Below are positions 11,930 to 23,513 of a DNA stretch of 64,000 bases, piece after piece (the first letter of the stretch is position 1; every line of letters begins with the position of its first letter). Source of the DNA: Sclerodactyla briareus. Its lineage: Eukaryota > Echinodermata > Holothuroidea > Dendrochirotida > Sclerodactylidae. The notes beneath the pieces were generated by a model. The model searched no databases, had not been told where the DNA came from, and saw only the letters and a list, made by a program, of their open reading frames with translations. The stretch is taken from contig JAODTK010005545.1 of the NCBI GenBank assembly GCA_026419785.1, positions 1 to 64,000 of the forward strand. The letters are read 5' to 3'. The position numbers and the translations under genes are program-made.

Positions 11930-12545
11930 GCCTCGGGCCTGAGTGGGAACTGGACCGATAATTCCTGAACAACCTGAATGTTCGGTTGTTAGTTCATCAT
12001 TACGACCGATGTCAGCACTGTGTACCAAAATTTGTAAGAGGTGGGAAGCATTGGTGTAATTCCACATGATGGGGCCCAGGGGCCACACGGTGCCATGGGT
12101 CCGAAAGTCCGCCTGGACAAATAAGGCCAGCATTAGGTAAGTACAGCAGCCACTGGCGAACCCGAATGTGTTGGAGATACAAGATTTCTGAGGTAGTTCA
12201 TACAAGGGGCCCTAGAGCCTAACGTGGGTCCTAGGCCCAGTATTCCCGAACACCCCCAATGGCCCTCTACCCCAAGGACCACTACAGTACTTGAGCAAGA
12301 AAATCATTGAAAGTTGTGGGAGGAGATGCATATCAAGTACCATTGTGTGAAATTCCATAAAATGAGCCCTCGGGCCAAGTGGGACCTTGGAATATAAAAA
12401 AAACATTCCTGAACAACCTGGAAGAACGGCTGTTAGACCATCAATGTGACCGAACATCAGCAACTGGTGCACCAAAATTGGTAGAAGTAGTAGCGTTTGC
12501 GTTTTCCTTATTGGCCCATGTTCCCTTTAATGTAATAGTGGTTTG
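11930..12545 (+). repeat. ~300-bp satellite family, further units
   Basis: The landmark 'cctgaacaacctgRaNg', followed by a run ending 'gaccgaNatcagca', then 'caccaaaattggtagaag', starts at about 11,965 and 12,410. Between them lie 'attccacatgatggggccc' and 'attccataaaatgagccc'. The reverse complement of the same text appears at 61,180-61,800 and 63,330-63,600. The block ends near 'ggtttgagcttaaaaaa', matching the hairpin flank at 60,781. Confidence 0.75.
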
Positions 12546-12549
12546 AGCT

Positions 12550-13140
12550 TAAAAAAGGGAAGATACATTTTTTGGCACATTGCAACACAGGCGACCATGG
12601 CGAAAATTCTAAGCGGTCAAGGTACAGTGAATTGGAAGTAGCATGACATGTAGGCCTATGAATGTCAGCTTGAGAGTGGTGAGTGTCTAATCTCTGGCGA
12701 ACATTCCTCCTGGGCTCAGCAGCTCATTGGGGCCTTGTAAATAGTTATCTGCGATGGCCTATGCCATTTCTAAATTCGAAGGAAATGGAGGATTGAGAAG
12801 TTTGGAAACGCAAGTTAACACATAGGTTTGAGCCATGGGGCAGAAACATTCTCGTCGAAATTTAAAAAAAAAGTCGGAACTCAGGTGAATGCACGCGAAG
12901 CGCGGGAAAACGTTCGCAATTAATTCGGGTCTTCGATGAAAAATTGGGCACTTTAATCTTAGCTCATTCAATTGATCTTGTAAAATATACATTTCCGCGC
13001 CCAAATGGACATATTACAAAACCAAAGAGCATGCGACAGATCCCTCATACGTCAGAAAGTGGGGGTTCGTGTTCAGTATAGTACGGTGCTTCCACAGTTC
13101 CGCAACTGAGACGAATTAATGGTCAATTGTAGCTTCCTGA
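12550..13140. other. No gene recognised
   Basis: Unique-looking DNA. The minus-strand frame at 12,759-13,004 contains no recognisable domain and no convincing splice boundaries. Confidence 0.4.
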
Positions 13141-13147
13141 GGAAAAG

Positions 13148-13640
13148 CTACTACTATTTCATTTCATTTCGATTTATTTGTTTCTTCATACAAGTAAACA
13201 ACAAGTAATATATAAACGAATCAAGTTGAGGTAAATAAGTGAAAGGTGATCTAGAAACCCTTGTGAAAAACGGGTAAAAAAGAGTATGAAAAGTGTGAAC
13301 AGATAAAATAAATGGTGAATTACGAATTACTATATTAGAATTATTATGATCTCTTCAGGTATTTGATAACATGCTTTGTAAACGTAGTGATGGTCTTGCA
13401 GAATTTTATGTCATCGGGGCAATTTGTTCCACACGTGAGATGACCTGTGTCTGAGGCTGCTTTTATAATGTGAATATGTAGTCTCGGAATGTCTGTATGG
13501 CATTGTACTGATGTACAGAATTATTATGCGTATAAAATGAATGAAATTTTGATGGTAAGAGCCCATTTCGACACCTGTAGGTAAAAACTGCAGTAGGCAA
13601 TTATCTAAGGGATGTCATCCTGTATTTGGGGATATGAAGT
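13148..13640 (-). mobile_element. 5'-truncated LINE, ORF2 C-terminus and 3' tail
   Basis: Reading the minus strand from about 13,520 to 13,340 gives, across frameshifts, a block with HVWNKLPR followed by ITTFTKHVIKYLKRS and a stop. This is the conserved C-terminal text of many non-LTR retrotransposon reverse transcriptases (a 'WN.LP..I' motif, then a basic helix). The presumed 3' UTR runs to about 13,150 and ends in a short GAAAT-type repeat, as LINE tails often do. No polymerase core is present, so it is dead. Confidence 0.6.
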
Positions 13641-13666
13641 TTAGTATATAATGGCGGCATGTGGTG

Positions 13667-13685
13667 GTGTTGTGTGTGTGGTGTG

Positions 13686-13716
<31 letters not shown>

Positions 13717-13718
13717 TG
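13667..13718. repeat. (GT)n microsatellite
   Basis: Nearly pure GT with two extra-G interruptions. It stands at the left side of the TGACCT-rich repeat block. Confidence 0.95.
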
Positions 13719-13959
13719 ACACCCCTTGCAGCACGATATCTACAGAGCGCAAGCATGTATGAAATTCAAATTACGTATGTGGGTTTGGACATATAGAGGG
13801 AGATGACAGATCACAAGGTCATTAAGGTATAACGAGGGGTAAAGTTCAAAAAGTTGTCAGCACGATATCTAAGACATGCAAGTATTATTGTTCAATATCA
13901 GGTTTAGGGGTTGCAAATTGGCTACGATACCCCTATTATTTTTGGTGTCAGGGCAAGGT

Positions 13960-14545
13960 CCTTTAAGGTCATTGTTAAGGTCATCATAGAACAATCTTTA
14001 TATATCTTGGCAATGGAACATTCTAGAGAGATGTCATAATGGAAAGTTGGTTCGGTCCAGCAAGCACAATACTGGTGACCTACTTTGACCTCATTTGACC
14101 TTTCGACCTTGTTTGACCTTCTGACCTGGTGACCCTGAGTGTTAGTTTTTCGTGATAACCATATTCGTCTTGCTGTGACAAACAAGAAAGTCTATTACAT
14201 TACAAGACTCTATACTCCTATCACGAGCATGTCGTCTGTAAAGGATGATGCAACCTCTGAATCACTGAGAAAATTGAATCTTCATATATCTTCACAACGA
14301 AACATTCCATGAGGTTGGTTTTGTAATGGAGGAATTTTGTGGTCCATGCAAACAACATCTGTAACCTACTTTGACCTCATTAGACTTTTTGTCCTCATTT
14401 GACCTTGTGACCTTGGGGTCAATTTTGTATGACGACCAGACTCATCGTGTTGCAACAAACCAGAGTAAGTCATTGAAACGAAACGTATAGAGCACTCTAT
14501 CACACGCTCATTATGTTCCTGTAGAAGGGGAATGTGATGATGCAA
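13960..14545 (+). repeat. ~287-bp tandem repeat, two units, TGACCT-rich
   Basis: 'atatatcttggcaatggaac' at about 13,998 and 'atatatcttcacaacgaaac' at about 14,284 head two similar segments. Each then has 'attcYaKRaggttggttttgtaatgg'-like text, a run of TGACCT words, 'ttgctgtgacaaac' or 'gttgcaacaaac', and an ending 'tatcac..catNatgt'. Segment 13,730-13,960 (agcacgatatctaNagaNNNcaag, twice) may be an older relative. Confidence 0.7.
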
Positions 14546-14825
14546 CAGCCTGGTGAGGGTGTCTTTACTTTAGTGTCGGGCTACTGTGGGTTTAGTTATT
14601 ACTCAATGCAAATATATAGATGGCTCATACATGCCATGTTGTTTGACAAAATGAAGTTGATAACTTGATGAAAAAACAAAAAAAACATTTGGAAATTAGT
14701 AAAATTGTTTGATTGATGCTTAGATGTCAAATTCTCAATTAATAAAAATATGATTGCTTGATTGTAATCCATGTCTCTGCAAAAGTACACACCATAGGAA
14801 ATGTTTATGAAGATCAGCCTATAAT

Positions 14826-14852
14826 TATATATAATATATATATAATATATAT

Positions 14853-14892
<40 letters not shown>

Positions 14893-14900
14893 TATATAGT
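14826..14900. repeat. (TA)n microsatellite
   Basis: TA array with occasional 'taata' interruptions. It produces artefactual Ile-Tyr open frames on the minus strand. Confidence 0.95.
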
Positions 14901-15064
14901 GAATCAATGTCATACACTTGCATAATGGGTTCAATTAATTGCATATAATTTAGTAAATAAAAAAAGAAGGGATGAGTCCATACAATGACAGAAATAAACA
15001 ACCATATACTTATCCTGCCCATTTTTAGCCTTGGTGGAAGAATAGTCAGTCATTCACAATGAGG

Positions 15065-15165
15065 CATGGGCGTCAATCCTAGGGGACGGGGGGACACGTC
15101 CCCCACGTTTGGTGAGGTGGGGACACAATATCAAATGCCCCCCCCCCCCCTCACATATTCGAAGA
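15065..15165 (+). mobile_element. Left end of a hAT-like miniature element
   Basis: It starts 'catgggcgtcaatcctag', the same terminus as the copies at 20,695 and 46,714, then shows 'gggacacgtccccc' and 'ggtggggacacaatatca'. No matching right terminus (acgcccatg or acgcccctg) was found downstream, so the copy is truncated or decayed. Confidence 0.55.
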
Positions 15166-15169
15166 AAAA

Positions 15170-15770
15170 GTAGTGTCGTGGCTCATTCGATTATTACCTA
15201 CTTTTTCACATTGGTAGATCTGCGACCTTGGGAATGACTGAGCAAAACGTGGGATTGAAACCACAGCTCGTGAAGCGAATAACTGTAGGCCGAAGCATAT
15301 AACTTGTTCAAGAAGTCTGCCCTCCTCTATCCGAAGAAGCGCGAAAATGAACGTTCGTATCATGCAAATGACCGCGTGACCACTTTACACACGACCGTGG
15401 CGACAGAGCTGGTTATAAGAATGGTAGGTAGTTTTCATTCACCTGTATAATTAGTAATATTCATGTTCTAACAGTAAATACTTTAGGCATACAGCTGTAT
15501 TGATCTTGCATTTCTTTGTCATACAGATTGACGTCGTATTATCGTAGAATCATTTTATGACCTTGTAGGGCTAGCGTGAGCGAATTGTCATTATGGGACA
15601 GTGGGAGTTCTGTGTTCTTCCAACCTTAGCCATTGTTCTGTGCGATAACAGGTCTTGACAGCGAAAAACTAATAATTAACCTGGTGATCGGATAAGGCCA
15701 TTACCCAATATGTGATCCACAGATGTCAACAACTGCGACAGCGCGTATGCTAGGATTTGTCAAAGCCGAG
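15170..15770. other. No gene recognised
   Basis: Unique-looking sequence. The minus-strand frame at 15,151-15,363 has no recognisable domain. Confidence 0.4.
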
Positions 15771-15774
15771 CCAG

Positions 15775-15890
15775 GGCGCGGTCACTTTAAGGGGAGGGCC
15801 ACCAGCGGTTGGCGCGGGCGTACACAACAAATTTTGAGGTTTCAACACCTCCCAGATCGCCGAAGATGGCCCCTCGGGGGCCTGAGAGGA
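15775..15890 (+). repeat. Solitary shared module
   Basis: 'gccaccagcggttggcgcgg' is followed by 'cacctcccagatcgccgaag', a stand-alone copy of the ~75-bp module found inside the hAT-like elements and the 1-4 kb and 16.7-17.4 kb arrays. Confidence 0.65.
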
Positions 15891-15894
15891 ACCG

Positions 15895-16685
15895 TTCTTA
15901 CTCACACTATCGGTTAAAAACAGAGTGCCTCCTCGTGGTGGAATTAGACTGAAAACAAATGATCTTTGAGCTCTGACTGAATATATTGAATCCTAAATTA
16001 GGGTTGAGTTTCCTTTCCACTACATATCACACATATATCAACCAACTTTATAACGAGTGACAGCTGATTTCTCTGCCCGACTGCCCATACAGTATATGCC
16101 CGACACTAAACAAACCTCATTATGGTCACTGATATGAATACAGTGCCGTATAAGTGAACAATTTTAGCAGCTGTAAGACACTGTTTTAATATTATTTTAA
16201 TACATTTCGTACATCTCGTTTAATCTTAAGAGCCAGCAGAAAGAAGTGACAATCGGTTCATGTTTGAATAACTGATTTTAAGTGTTGACTTGTGGATTCT
16301 TCTCCTTCATAAACGTACACATCCGAGTCAGGCTGGTAGACTGAGATCACTGATGTACATTCATACGGGCCGTCTTTTCAGTCGGACAGGAATGAAGCCA
16401 AACTGCATCGGGCTTTGGGCGCTGCGCCTGTATGGGAACTGCGCCACCAATGCATGAAAAGAAAAAACACAACCATCGCGGAACGCATGCCTGATTTATG
16501 ACAGAGCAGTGGCCCTTTCGCACTCGATCCCCCCACCCCCCCCCCCATGCAGTGGATATTGAGGGGTCCATACGTGTAGCTTTTGCTGTGCGTCCTTTTG
16601 CAGAAATGTTGGACACCGGTGGTTAGCCCATTCTCTCCGACTTTGGTTCTTCCTACGGTTTATGGATGCAAGATCAAGAGGCGTC
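15895..16685. other. No gene recognised
   Basis: Unique-looking DNA with a C-run at about 16,530-16,545. Short frames on both strands near 16,347-16,774 are compositionally unremarkable. Confidence 0.4.
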
Positions 16686-16689
16686 AATC

Positions 16690-17400
16690 CGTTTCGAAGT
16701 GGGGGGTGGGGGGGGGGGGCATTGGGACTGAAATCCGCTATCTGAGCGTAGCGCCACCATTTGTTGGCGCGTAGCGCACCCAGAACATTTTGGCTTTTTT
16801 TTTAATTACCTCTAAATCGCCGGAAATGGCAATTACCGGGCCTAGTTGTCACTCTGTAGGATAAAGGCAGATAAATATAGCGACACATCATCTACGGCCT
16901 TTTACATTTTTAGAAAAGAATATCAATAGAATAATATTCCAGGGGGGGGGGAGATGTGGACTGAATCCGCTATCTGAGGCGTAGACGCTACCATTGGTGC
17001 GCGTAGCGGCACACCCAGTAACATCTTGGTTTTTTTAAGTAACACTCTCAAATCGCCGGAATAGCACTACCGGGCCTAGTTGTCCTCTGCAGAATAGAGG
17101 CCAGATAAATATAGCTAACACATATCTACGGCCTCTTTATATTTTTATGAACGAGTATTTCATAAAATAATTATAAAGGGGGGGGGGCGATTGTGGACTG
17201 AAATCGTATCTAGGTAGCGGAAAATTGGTTGGCGCGAAGCGCACCCAGAACATTTGCTTTTTTAATTCCCCTCCTAAATCGCCGGAAATGGCACTTACCG
17301 TACCTAGTGTCACTCTGCCATAATATAAGGCAGATAAATATAGCAAATAACCACCTCATCTACGCCTCTTTATTTTTTTATGAAGAATATGTCCAGTGCT
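16690..17400 (+). repeat. ~235-bp tandem repeat, three units
   Basis: 'actgaaatccgctatctgag' and its variants stand at about 16,728, 16,964 and 17,192. Each unit begins with a G-run and then carries the palindromic module (gccaccatttgttggcgcg), 'aaatcgccggaaatggca', 'ccgggcctagttgtcactctg', 'agataaatatag' and 'catctacggcctcttt'. A lone relative lies at 6,695-6,935. Confidence 0.88.
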
Positions 17401-17674
17401 TTCAAACAAAAACCAATCTACCGCAAGTTTACATTTATGTCACCAGTGAGCTAGGATTGAACCCAACCCCCCTCATTTTAGCCTTAATATCTGATCAACA
17501 AAGTGCAGTCATGTGATTTAATGTATCACACCGTTGTGAAATGTGGGATAAAATTTTGCCGGGTATCTAAACGGAGCCCAAACATTGCTGACACACGCAT
17601 CTTGAAGAAGTTCGAGAGAATAGGTCACTCCAGATTGCGGACATAGTAGGCTCTTTCATTACTTGGCCGACTTC

Positions 17675-18215
17675 CAGTGGCGTAGGTAGGATTTTTCAGT
17701 GGAAAGCGTTGGAGGATAGAGAGAGGAAGCTAAGCGTGGCGTCGCCAACTTCTCGTCTGGCGGTAAGTAGCCCAGCCATTTTCAGGGGGCAAAAGAATGT
17801 CCTCTCCTAGTGGAGCTCTCCACCCACCCTAGCGCGGAGTGTACACAGAATTATTTTTTTATGTACATTAGCCCCCATATGGCTGGAAATTGTCCTTTTC
17901 CGTGCGTTTTAGGCTGCAGTCACGTACCAAGCTTCAAACATGGTCATTTTATGAGCACAAATTTTGTAATCGAGGAAAATTTGGACATTTTGTCGGCCTC
18001 GGTCCTTCGTTACCTGTACCCCGCCTTTTTGAATTCCTAGCCAGAATGTTCAACAATTTCTGCGTCCATACCACTTCGCTTCGCGCGCCATTTTTTCTCA
18101 AGATTTCCAAGCCATTGAGAAAATCAGGATCCCAGCAAAAATTAAGGACCGTGATTTTGCCAGCTTTAGCTCTACTGTCCCAATCTGCCAATCATGATGT
18201 AAACGGCATGCCATA
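17675..18215 (+). mobile_element. Possible hAT-type element, left part
   Basis: It begins 'cagtggcgtaggtagg', a terminus typical of hAT elements in animals, and includes another module variant (about 17,822-17,900). No matching right terminus was found before 18,800, so the extent is uncertain. Open frames inside have no recognisable transposase motif. Confidence 0.35.
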
Positions 18216-18219
18216 GAGA

Positions 18220-19875
18220 GCATGCAGGGGATTTCCGAGTAGTAATTTCCTGGAGAAGACACGCGTTGAAAATCAAGGCAGTCTGATAGCTACTTCAGTT
18301 CAAAATTGCGTGTGGTTGAGCGAGAAGAAACGGACAAGGGCGAAAGGGTTTAATAATCCAAAAGAGGTTGATTGTAGTTTTCAAGTTCATTTAATGAGAA
18401 TGTTGTTGTATATTTTCACCTCACAGATATGTAGGCCTATAAGCTCGGGGCCAATGAGGCAGAATTTTTTCCATAGAGCGTACAGAGATGGCGGGAGCCG
18501 GGAGAGCAACGGGGCGAATTCCACCACTGGTACCAGGCGAAGACAGACTTAGTACACTTTTGAGTGCATTGCGGCAAATTTGACACAATTACGGCCGTTT
18601 CTTGTATAAAAACAGGCACAAAGTAGCCAGGTCTATATGAAATGTCGTCGAATATATTTTCCGAAAATCACAACAAATCTCCATTGGCAGCATCGGTTGG
18701 TGATAGTGTAACACAGGAATTTCTGGAAATAAGGCCTCCTAGATGTTAGGAAAAGGACTTCCCAATCTTCCCTGATCTTTTCACAGCCGTAGTTTTTGTA
18801 GGGGCGCTGGACATTGAAATGGTGAGCTTGCCAATCTTGTCGAAATGAGTTCGACTATTGCATTATAGCGGGTAGGTGGCGGATCCACCGAAATCAACAT
18901 TAACCCCATGATTTGTCCCCTGGCAGCCTGTAGTAGGTGGGGGTGAGGGGGGGGGGTGGGGGGGGGGGGGGGATTCCGGCCTCGATCCAATATTTGATCA
19001 TCCGAGCATACCGGAAGCTGATGATGTTACACTGATTGGACCAGTGGGGGAGGGGGGGGGGGGGGTGCTTAAACGTGGGAACATTCTTCGACACAATTTA
19101 TTTGTATATATGACTCACAATAGCCTACGTCACTTCGCAGTTTCTGGATTTCTCTCGTATGTTTTTACCACCCCTCCCCCCTCTCTCGCTCCTCTTTCCC
19201 TTTCTCTTTTCTTCTTTTCTCTTCTTTCCTTTCCTCTCTTTTCTCTCTCTCCTTTTCCCTTTTCCTTCTTTCTCTTACCCGGGGACGCTTTTTTTCGAAT
19301 TATATATTTAATCTCTTCGATAATATGTATAGATTGCCATGGTCGTCAGTCGGTCGTTTAATTCACACACTGCTAGTGCTTTCATTGGTCATACTATTTC
19401 ACGTAAACCCGTAGTCAGAGGGGAATGGCGAGGTAGAAATCGAATGAAACCGTGATTACTTCAGACTGCATCAACCCTTAAGAGCTGGGTGGGAAAGTGT
19501 CATGAAACTGTCTAAAAAGCGTGATACACGATGTCAAGAAAAAAAAAATGTTGGACAGAATTTGTGCAGCCTTATTTTGGGAGGAAAAGCAATAGTGAAA
19601 AGGTCTGTAAATACCACTGAACAATTATCATAAAATCATCATAAAAACATCAAGATATACAGTACATAAATATTAAATACACCATCAGGGGCAGTGAATG
19701 GCCATTTCCTGCGATTTGAGGGGTTCATTCTCAAAAAAATCCTTGTACGCTCCGCTCCAACCAACGTGGCGCTCGCTTGGATACTCGACTCAATAAAATT
19801 CTGGGTACGTCACTGTGCCCCCCCCCCCCCACAATCGAGAGGATTGACGCTCTGGCTGTGTGTAAAGTTCGATTG
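18220..19875. other. No gene; simple-sequence tracts and a module copy
   Basis: G-runs lie at about 18,945-18,972 and 19,052-19,065. A pyrimidine tract at 19,165-19,277 consists of CT with few purines. A minus-orientation module variant lies near 19,745-19,790 (tacgctccgctccaacca), followed by a C-run at about 19,818. No gene was recognised. Confidence 0.5.
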
Positions 19876-19879
19876 AAAA

Positions 19880-20512
19880 AAGTGAGCTCATATACTTAGC
19901 ACGATGCATGGGGTGCCATTTTTGAGTAGAAGTCTAAACACATATAGCATGACAACTGTGGAACCAAATGATGTGCCGGGGAGCTCACACTTGGCACGGA
20001 GGGTTGCCAAGTGATATAGATGATCCCTATTTTTTGGGTGAGGACCAAGGTCACCAGAGGTCAACACTCAACAGAGGTCCGAAAAGCTGATGAGCACAAT
20101 AACTGCGCAACAAAATGATGTAGAGAGTTCATACGTGGCATGAGGGGTTGCCATTCGGAGTAGAGGACCTCTAGCTTCTGGTCAGGTCACTATGTGTGCA
20201 TGAAACTGTGCAACGAATGTTGTAGAGAGCTCATAACCCTGCACGAATGGTTTCCGTGTAATGTAGGATCCTTATTGTTTTGGGGTAACTCGAGTAAGGT
20301 TCAAGGTCACCGATGGCCAACAGAGGTTAATGTCAAGCTGGTGAGCACAATTATAACTGTACAACGACATGTTGAGAATTTATACATGGCACGAGGGGTT
20401 GAAATTTGGAAGGTGGAATCTATATGGTTTGGGGGTCAGTTCACTTAAAGTATACAGATGAGATCAAAGATAAAAACTATGCGGTGAGCATTAGAACTGT
20501 GCATGGTTTTTA
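19880..20512 (+). repeat. ~145-bp satellite, five units
   Basis: The landmark 'aactgtgcaacgaaatgatg' and its variants stand at about 19,954, 20,101, 20,204, 20,355 and 20,495. Units also contain 'agagagttcatacNtggcac', 'gaggggttgccatttggagt' and 'gatccNtattgNtttggggt', then 'ggtgagcacaat'. One unit is shortened to ~103 bp. Confidence 0.85.
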
Positions 20513-20665
20513 GGACTTAAACCTATGTCCTCAGGTTACCTTGGACCTGACTCCAAACCAGTAGGGATAATCTTCTCCAAATGCCAACCCTCATATAAGG
20601 CCTGTGAACTCTCTATATCATTTCGTTGCCACAGTTCATGTGCTCACTTTCCAGACTTTGACCTG
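20513..20665 (-). repeat. Inverted terminal unit of the ~145-bp satellite
   Basis: Reverse complement reads 'gtgagcacatgaactgtggc', 'aacgaaatgatatagagag', 'gagggttggcatttggagaa', then 'ccctactggtttggagtcag', the satellite unit in the opposite orientation. The junction with the head-to-tail array lies at about 20,510. A hAT-like element is inserted ~20 bp further on. Confidence 0.8.
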
Positions 20666-20694
20666 CATGTTCTTCGAAGGAGCGTCACATAGAC

Positions 20695-21716
20695 CATGGG
20701 CGTAACAGGTGGGGGACGGGGGGGGGGGACATGTCCCCACACTTTCAAAAGTGGGGGGGATATCATATCGTTTGTCCCCCCCACTTTCCGGACCGTAATA
20801 AAAATAATAGGCACATGTCCGATTTTGTATCACTCTAAACTGATTCAATTTTTGTCTAACCAAACAATAATCGAGTTGTGGAAATTGTCTTATGTCAACC
20901 AATTCCATGCGGACCCCAGGTGAAGATCTGGACCCGACCAGGGCCAAAATGGAAGGATTACCCATGTTTCATACCGAGTTCTCGAATTTTAAATCGAATA
21001 GCCAGAAGTACATAATTTTCAAGTGTTTCGCGCGCAATGGCGTTTTCTTCCAGGCGTTGTAGGCTAAATATGCGATGTAATGCTTCGGATCATTTCGTTA
21101 ACTCGATTAATTTCAGAATCCTTGGGGGCAGACTGCCTCCCCCCGCCCCAATTTTTCTGAGATGAAAAATTCTGGCGAAAATTCGTGGCAATTTTGGAAG
21201 GAAAAAAGCAAAGTGAATAAAATGCCTGAGTTTTTTGCAGACTTTTTCGAATTAAAACTGGCCCGGGAAACATGCAATTTTTTTCGCGCGCTTCGCGCGC
21301 GCCGGTGGTTTCCAACGGCTGACTTGTAAAATTCGGGTACAAATTTTCGGCTTTCAAATTGGAGTAGTCCCGTACGCTATTGCTTTTCCCTTCGATCCCA
21401 CCAGAGATCGTTCGGTAGACCCCTGGATCTCACGCAAACAAGCCAGAGTAGAGAGGGTAATAAAAAATACCATGTGTGATACTCGGTAAATCATCTTAGT
21501 ATGCACAATGACACTTTTTTTTCTGTCTTTACCAAATCACACATGTAGATGGGTGCTACTGAGCCTGGCAGGTGGGACGATTCTGTCGATCTGGAGGGTT
21601 ATGAAAATCTGAAATTTTCTTGGTACGCTCCGCGCCAACCGATGGTGGCAGCTCCGCTTAGATGGTCATTTGCATTCAATATATCCCCCCACTTTCGAAA
21701 CGCTCCGACGCCCCTG
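20695..21716 (-). mobile_element. Non-autonomous hAT-like element, copy A
   Basis: The element runs from 'catgggcgtaacagg' to '...cgctccgacgcccctg'. Read on the minus strand it starts caggggcgtcgg and ends ...acgcccatg, so the termini are short imperfect inverted repeats. It is flanked on both sides by the identical 8-mer acatagac (20,687-20,694 and 21,717-21,724). An 8-bp target duplication with CAGGG-type ends is the hallmark of the hAT superfamily. Colinear copies lie at 33,717-34,650 and 44,086-45,182. No transposase-like frame is present, so it must move in trans. Confidence 0.85.
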
Positions 21717-21724
21717 ACATAGAC

Positions 21725-23212
21725 ACATACACACACCACGTAAAACACACACACTAAAATGCATGACTGCATGGATTCCTTCTGCCTCCGGCAACGGAAC
21801 TCGAAATTAAATTTTTTTTTTTACGGTGGGCACAAAAGTCGCTACATATAACAATATTTTATCCCAAGGAGTATGGGCCAATTCCAATTTATAATGTTTT
21901 TCTCCAAAGGAATCATGATACTTTTCGCTAGTTGTGACAGATTATAGGAAAAAATTTTATCCAATTTAATTGGCAAGCGAACGCACCTTCTTGAAAAAAC
22001 AAAAACAAACTCTAATCATCATTTTCCTACATATTTAAAAATTTCTGAAAATCTAACTTGGCAATTAGCTGTCCTGGGTAAAAAGATATGCTCAACTCAA
22101 ATTGTTCAAAACTCGCAAGACTCCAACTAAGATCATGTCCAACTTGAGTCGAAAGTCGAAACCCAATTTTTCCAGAGGTTGGCGGTGCGGAGTATCTTTT
22201 CACATGTAAAGTCATCGGGATTCGGTTTTTGAGCCACGATATTTATTCAGTCTTTGGTATGATTGCATGATGTATACCCATGTGTACCGTCATGAAACAT
22301 GGTAGGCTAAATCCGATAATTCATGGATTCGCCGTTAAGGCTTAAGCCGTGGCCTAATGAATATACGCTAAAGGGTGCGCCTCACCCTTTGCAGTCGAAT
22401 TACTCCTTTTCTAGCGTAAGTGTGGCGTTTTTTGGCACCAGTACTAAATGTTGATGAAATTACCTCACCTCTTCTGCCGATTGAAAGAAATGGTTCATGA
22501 ACTGAAAAGTTTGGCTCTATCCTAAAGATACGTGCACGTCAATTTACCGTTTTCCATCATACTAGACCTTTTCGAAAATAGCATGTTGGGGTGCACTGTG
22601 GGATAGTTTTGAGGCATTCTGGGATATACTTCAGGGGGCAGTTTGGTGTTAGCATGTATGGAAAAACTTTGTAAAAGGTTCAATTATCTTTCTCAGTCTC
22701 GTGCATATCTCTCAAAATTTAGTATGGTGTTCCCGATAATTTTTTAAATCTTCATTGTGGAAAATCTGACTATTAAAACTTAATGAAAGCGTCTATTCTC
22801 GCCAGAATAATCCATTTATCCGCTGGACTTCCTATGTGGCGTTACATAGATTGCATAACTTTGCCCCCTGAGCTATGGGACCACAATGCATGGACGAGAA
22901 GCTATTGTGAAAAGGCTATTTGTTTACATTCTACACAGTGACAGGTTATTAATATCACAAGGTTAGGGTCAGTGGACACGTTGGTACTACGGGACATGAT
23001 CTAAATTCGTACCAAAAGTTTGATACACGATGTCGAGAAAGGCCTGGTCCATGAATTACTTGGTACTTTGGTAGGGATTTCTCCAAAATACTCCTGGGTA
23101 CGAGTTTTGACTGGAGGTGGCAGAGGGTGGACGTTACTCAATGTTGGCACAAATCTTCGAGCACAGCAGTATTGAAAGTCTGCGGATTCGATTTTAATAT
23201 TGTGGTCTGCGG
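21725..23212. other. No gene recognised
   Basis: A short CA-rich stretch follows the hAT-like element (21,722-21,755). The rest is unique-looking and AT-rich. A possible terminator-like hairpin word, 'aagggtgcgcctcaccctt', at about 22,370-22,392 is short. Confidence 0.4.
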
Positions 23213-23303
23213 ATCAAGTCCCATTTCTCACCACTTACTATAAGGGAGGTCTATTAAGGGTTATTCCATTATTGATGTAGGGGCGGTGTGTGTCTGATGT
23301 GGT
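23213..23303 (+). mobile_element. Short LINE 3'-end fragment, plus strand
   Basis: 'caagtcccatttctcaccac', 'ttactataagggaggtct' and 'ggggcggtgtgtgt' match, in reverse orientation, the ORF2 end and 3' UTR of the minus-strand LINE at 24,480-25,085. The match is about 90 bp, consistent with a severely 5'-truncated insertion of the same family. Confidence 0.65.
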
Positions 23304-23513
23304 GTGATGTGGAGTCGATCAATACCCCATTGTATTGCTTGGGGTGACTGCACAATGGGCACTTATATCGAATGGGTCGACTATCCTTTTGTGGCCGTGA
23401 AGGAAAGCTAGTGTATTGATGGAGCGTAGGTGAGCACGAGGGAAATCGAACATGTTGATTGAATAGGAAATGGGCAAGCCAGCTATGCGTGTGGGGACTG
23501 CCACCTGAATAGG

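Noticed and set aside
11787-12205. Open frames with Ser-Ile-Tyr-Leu repeats
   Set aside because: They are translations of the GATA microsatellite.
14599-15022. Ile-Tyr-rich open frames
   Set aside because: Products of the TA microsatellite.
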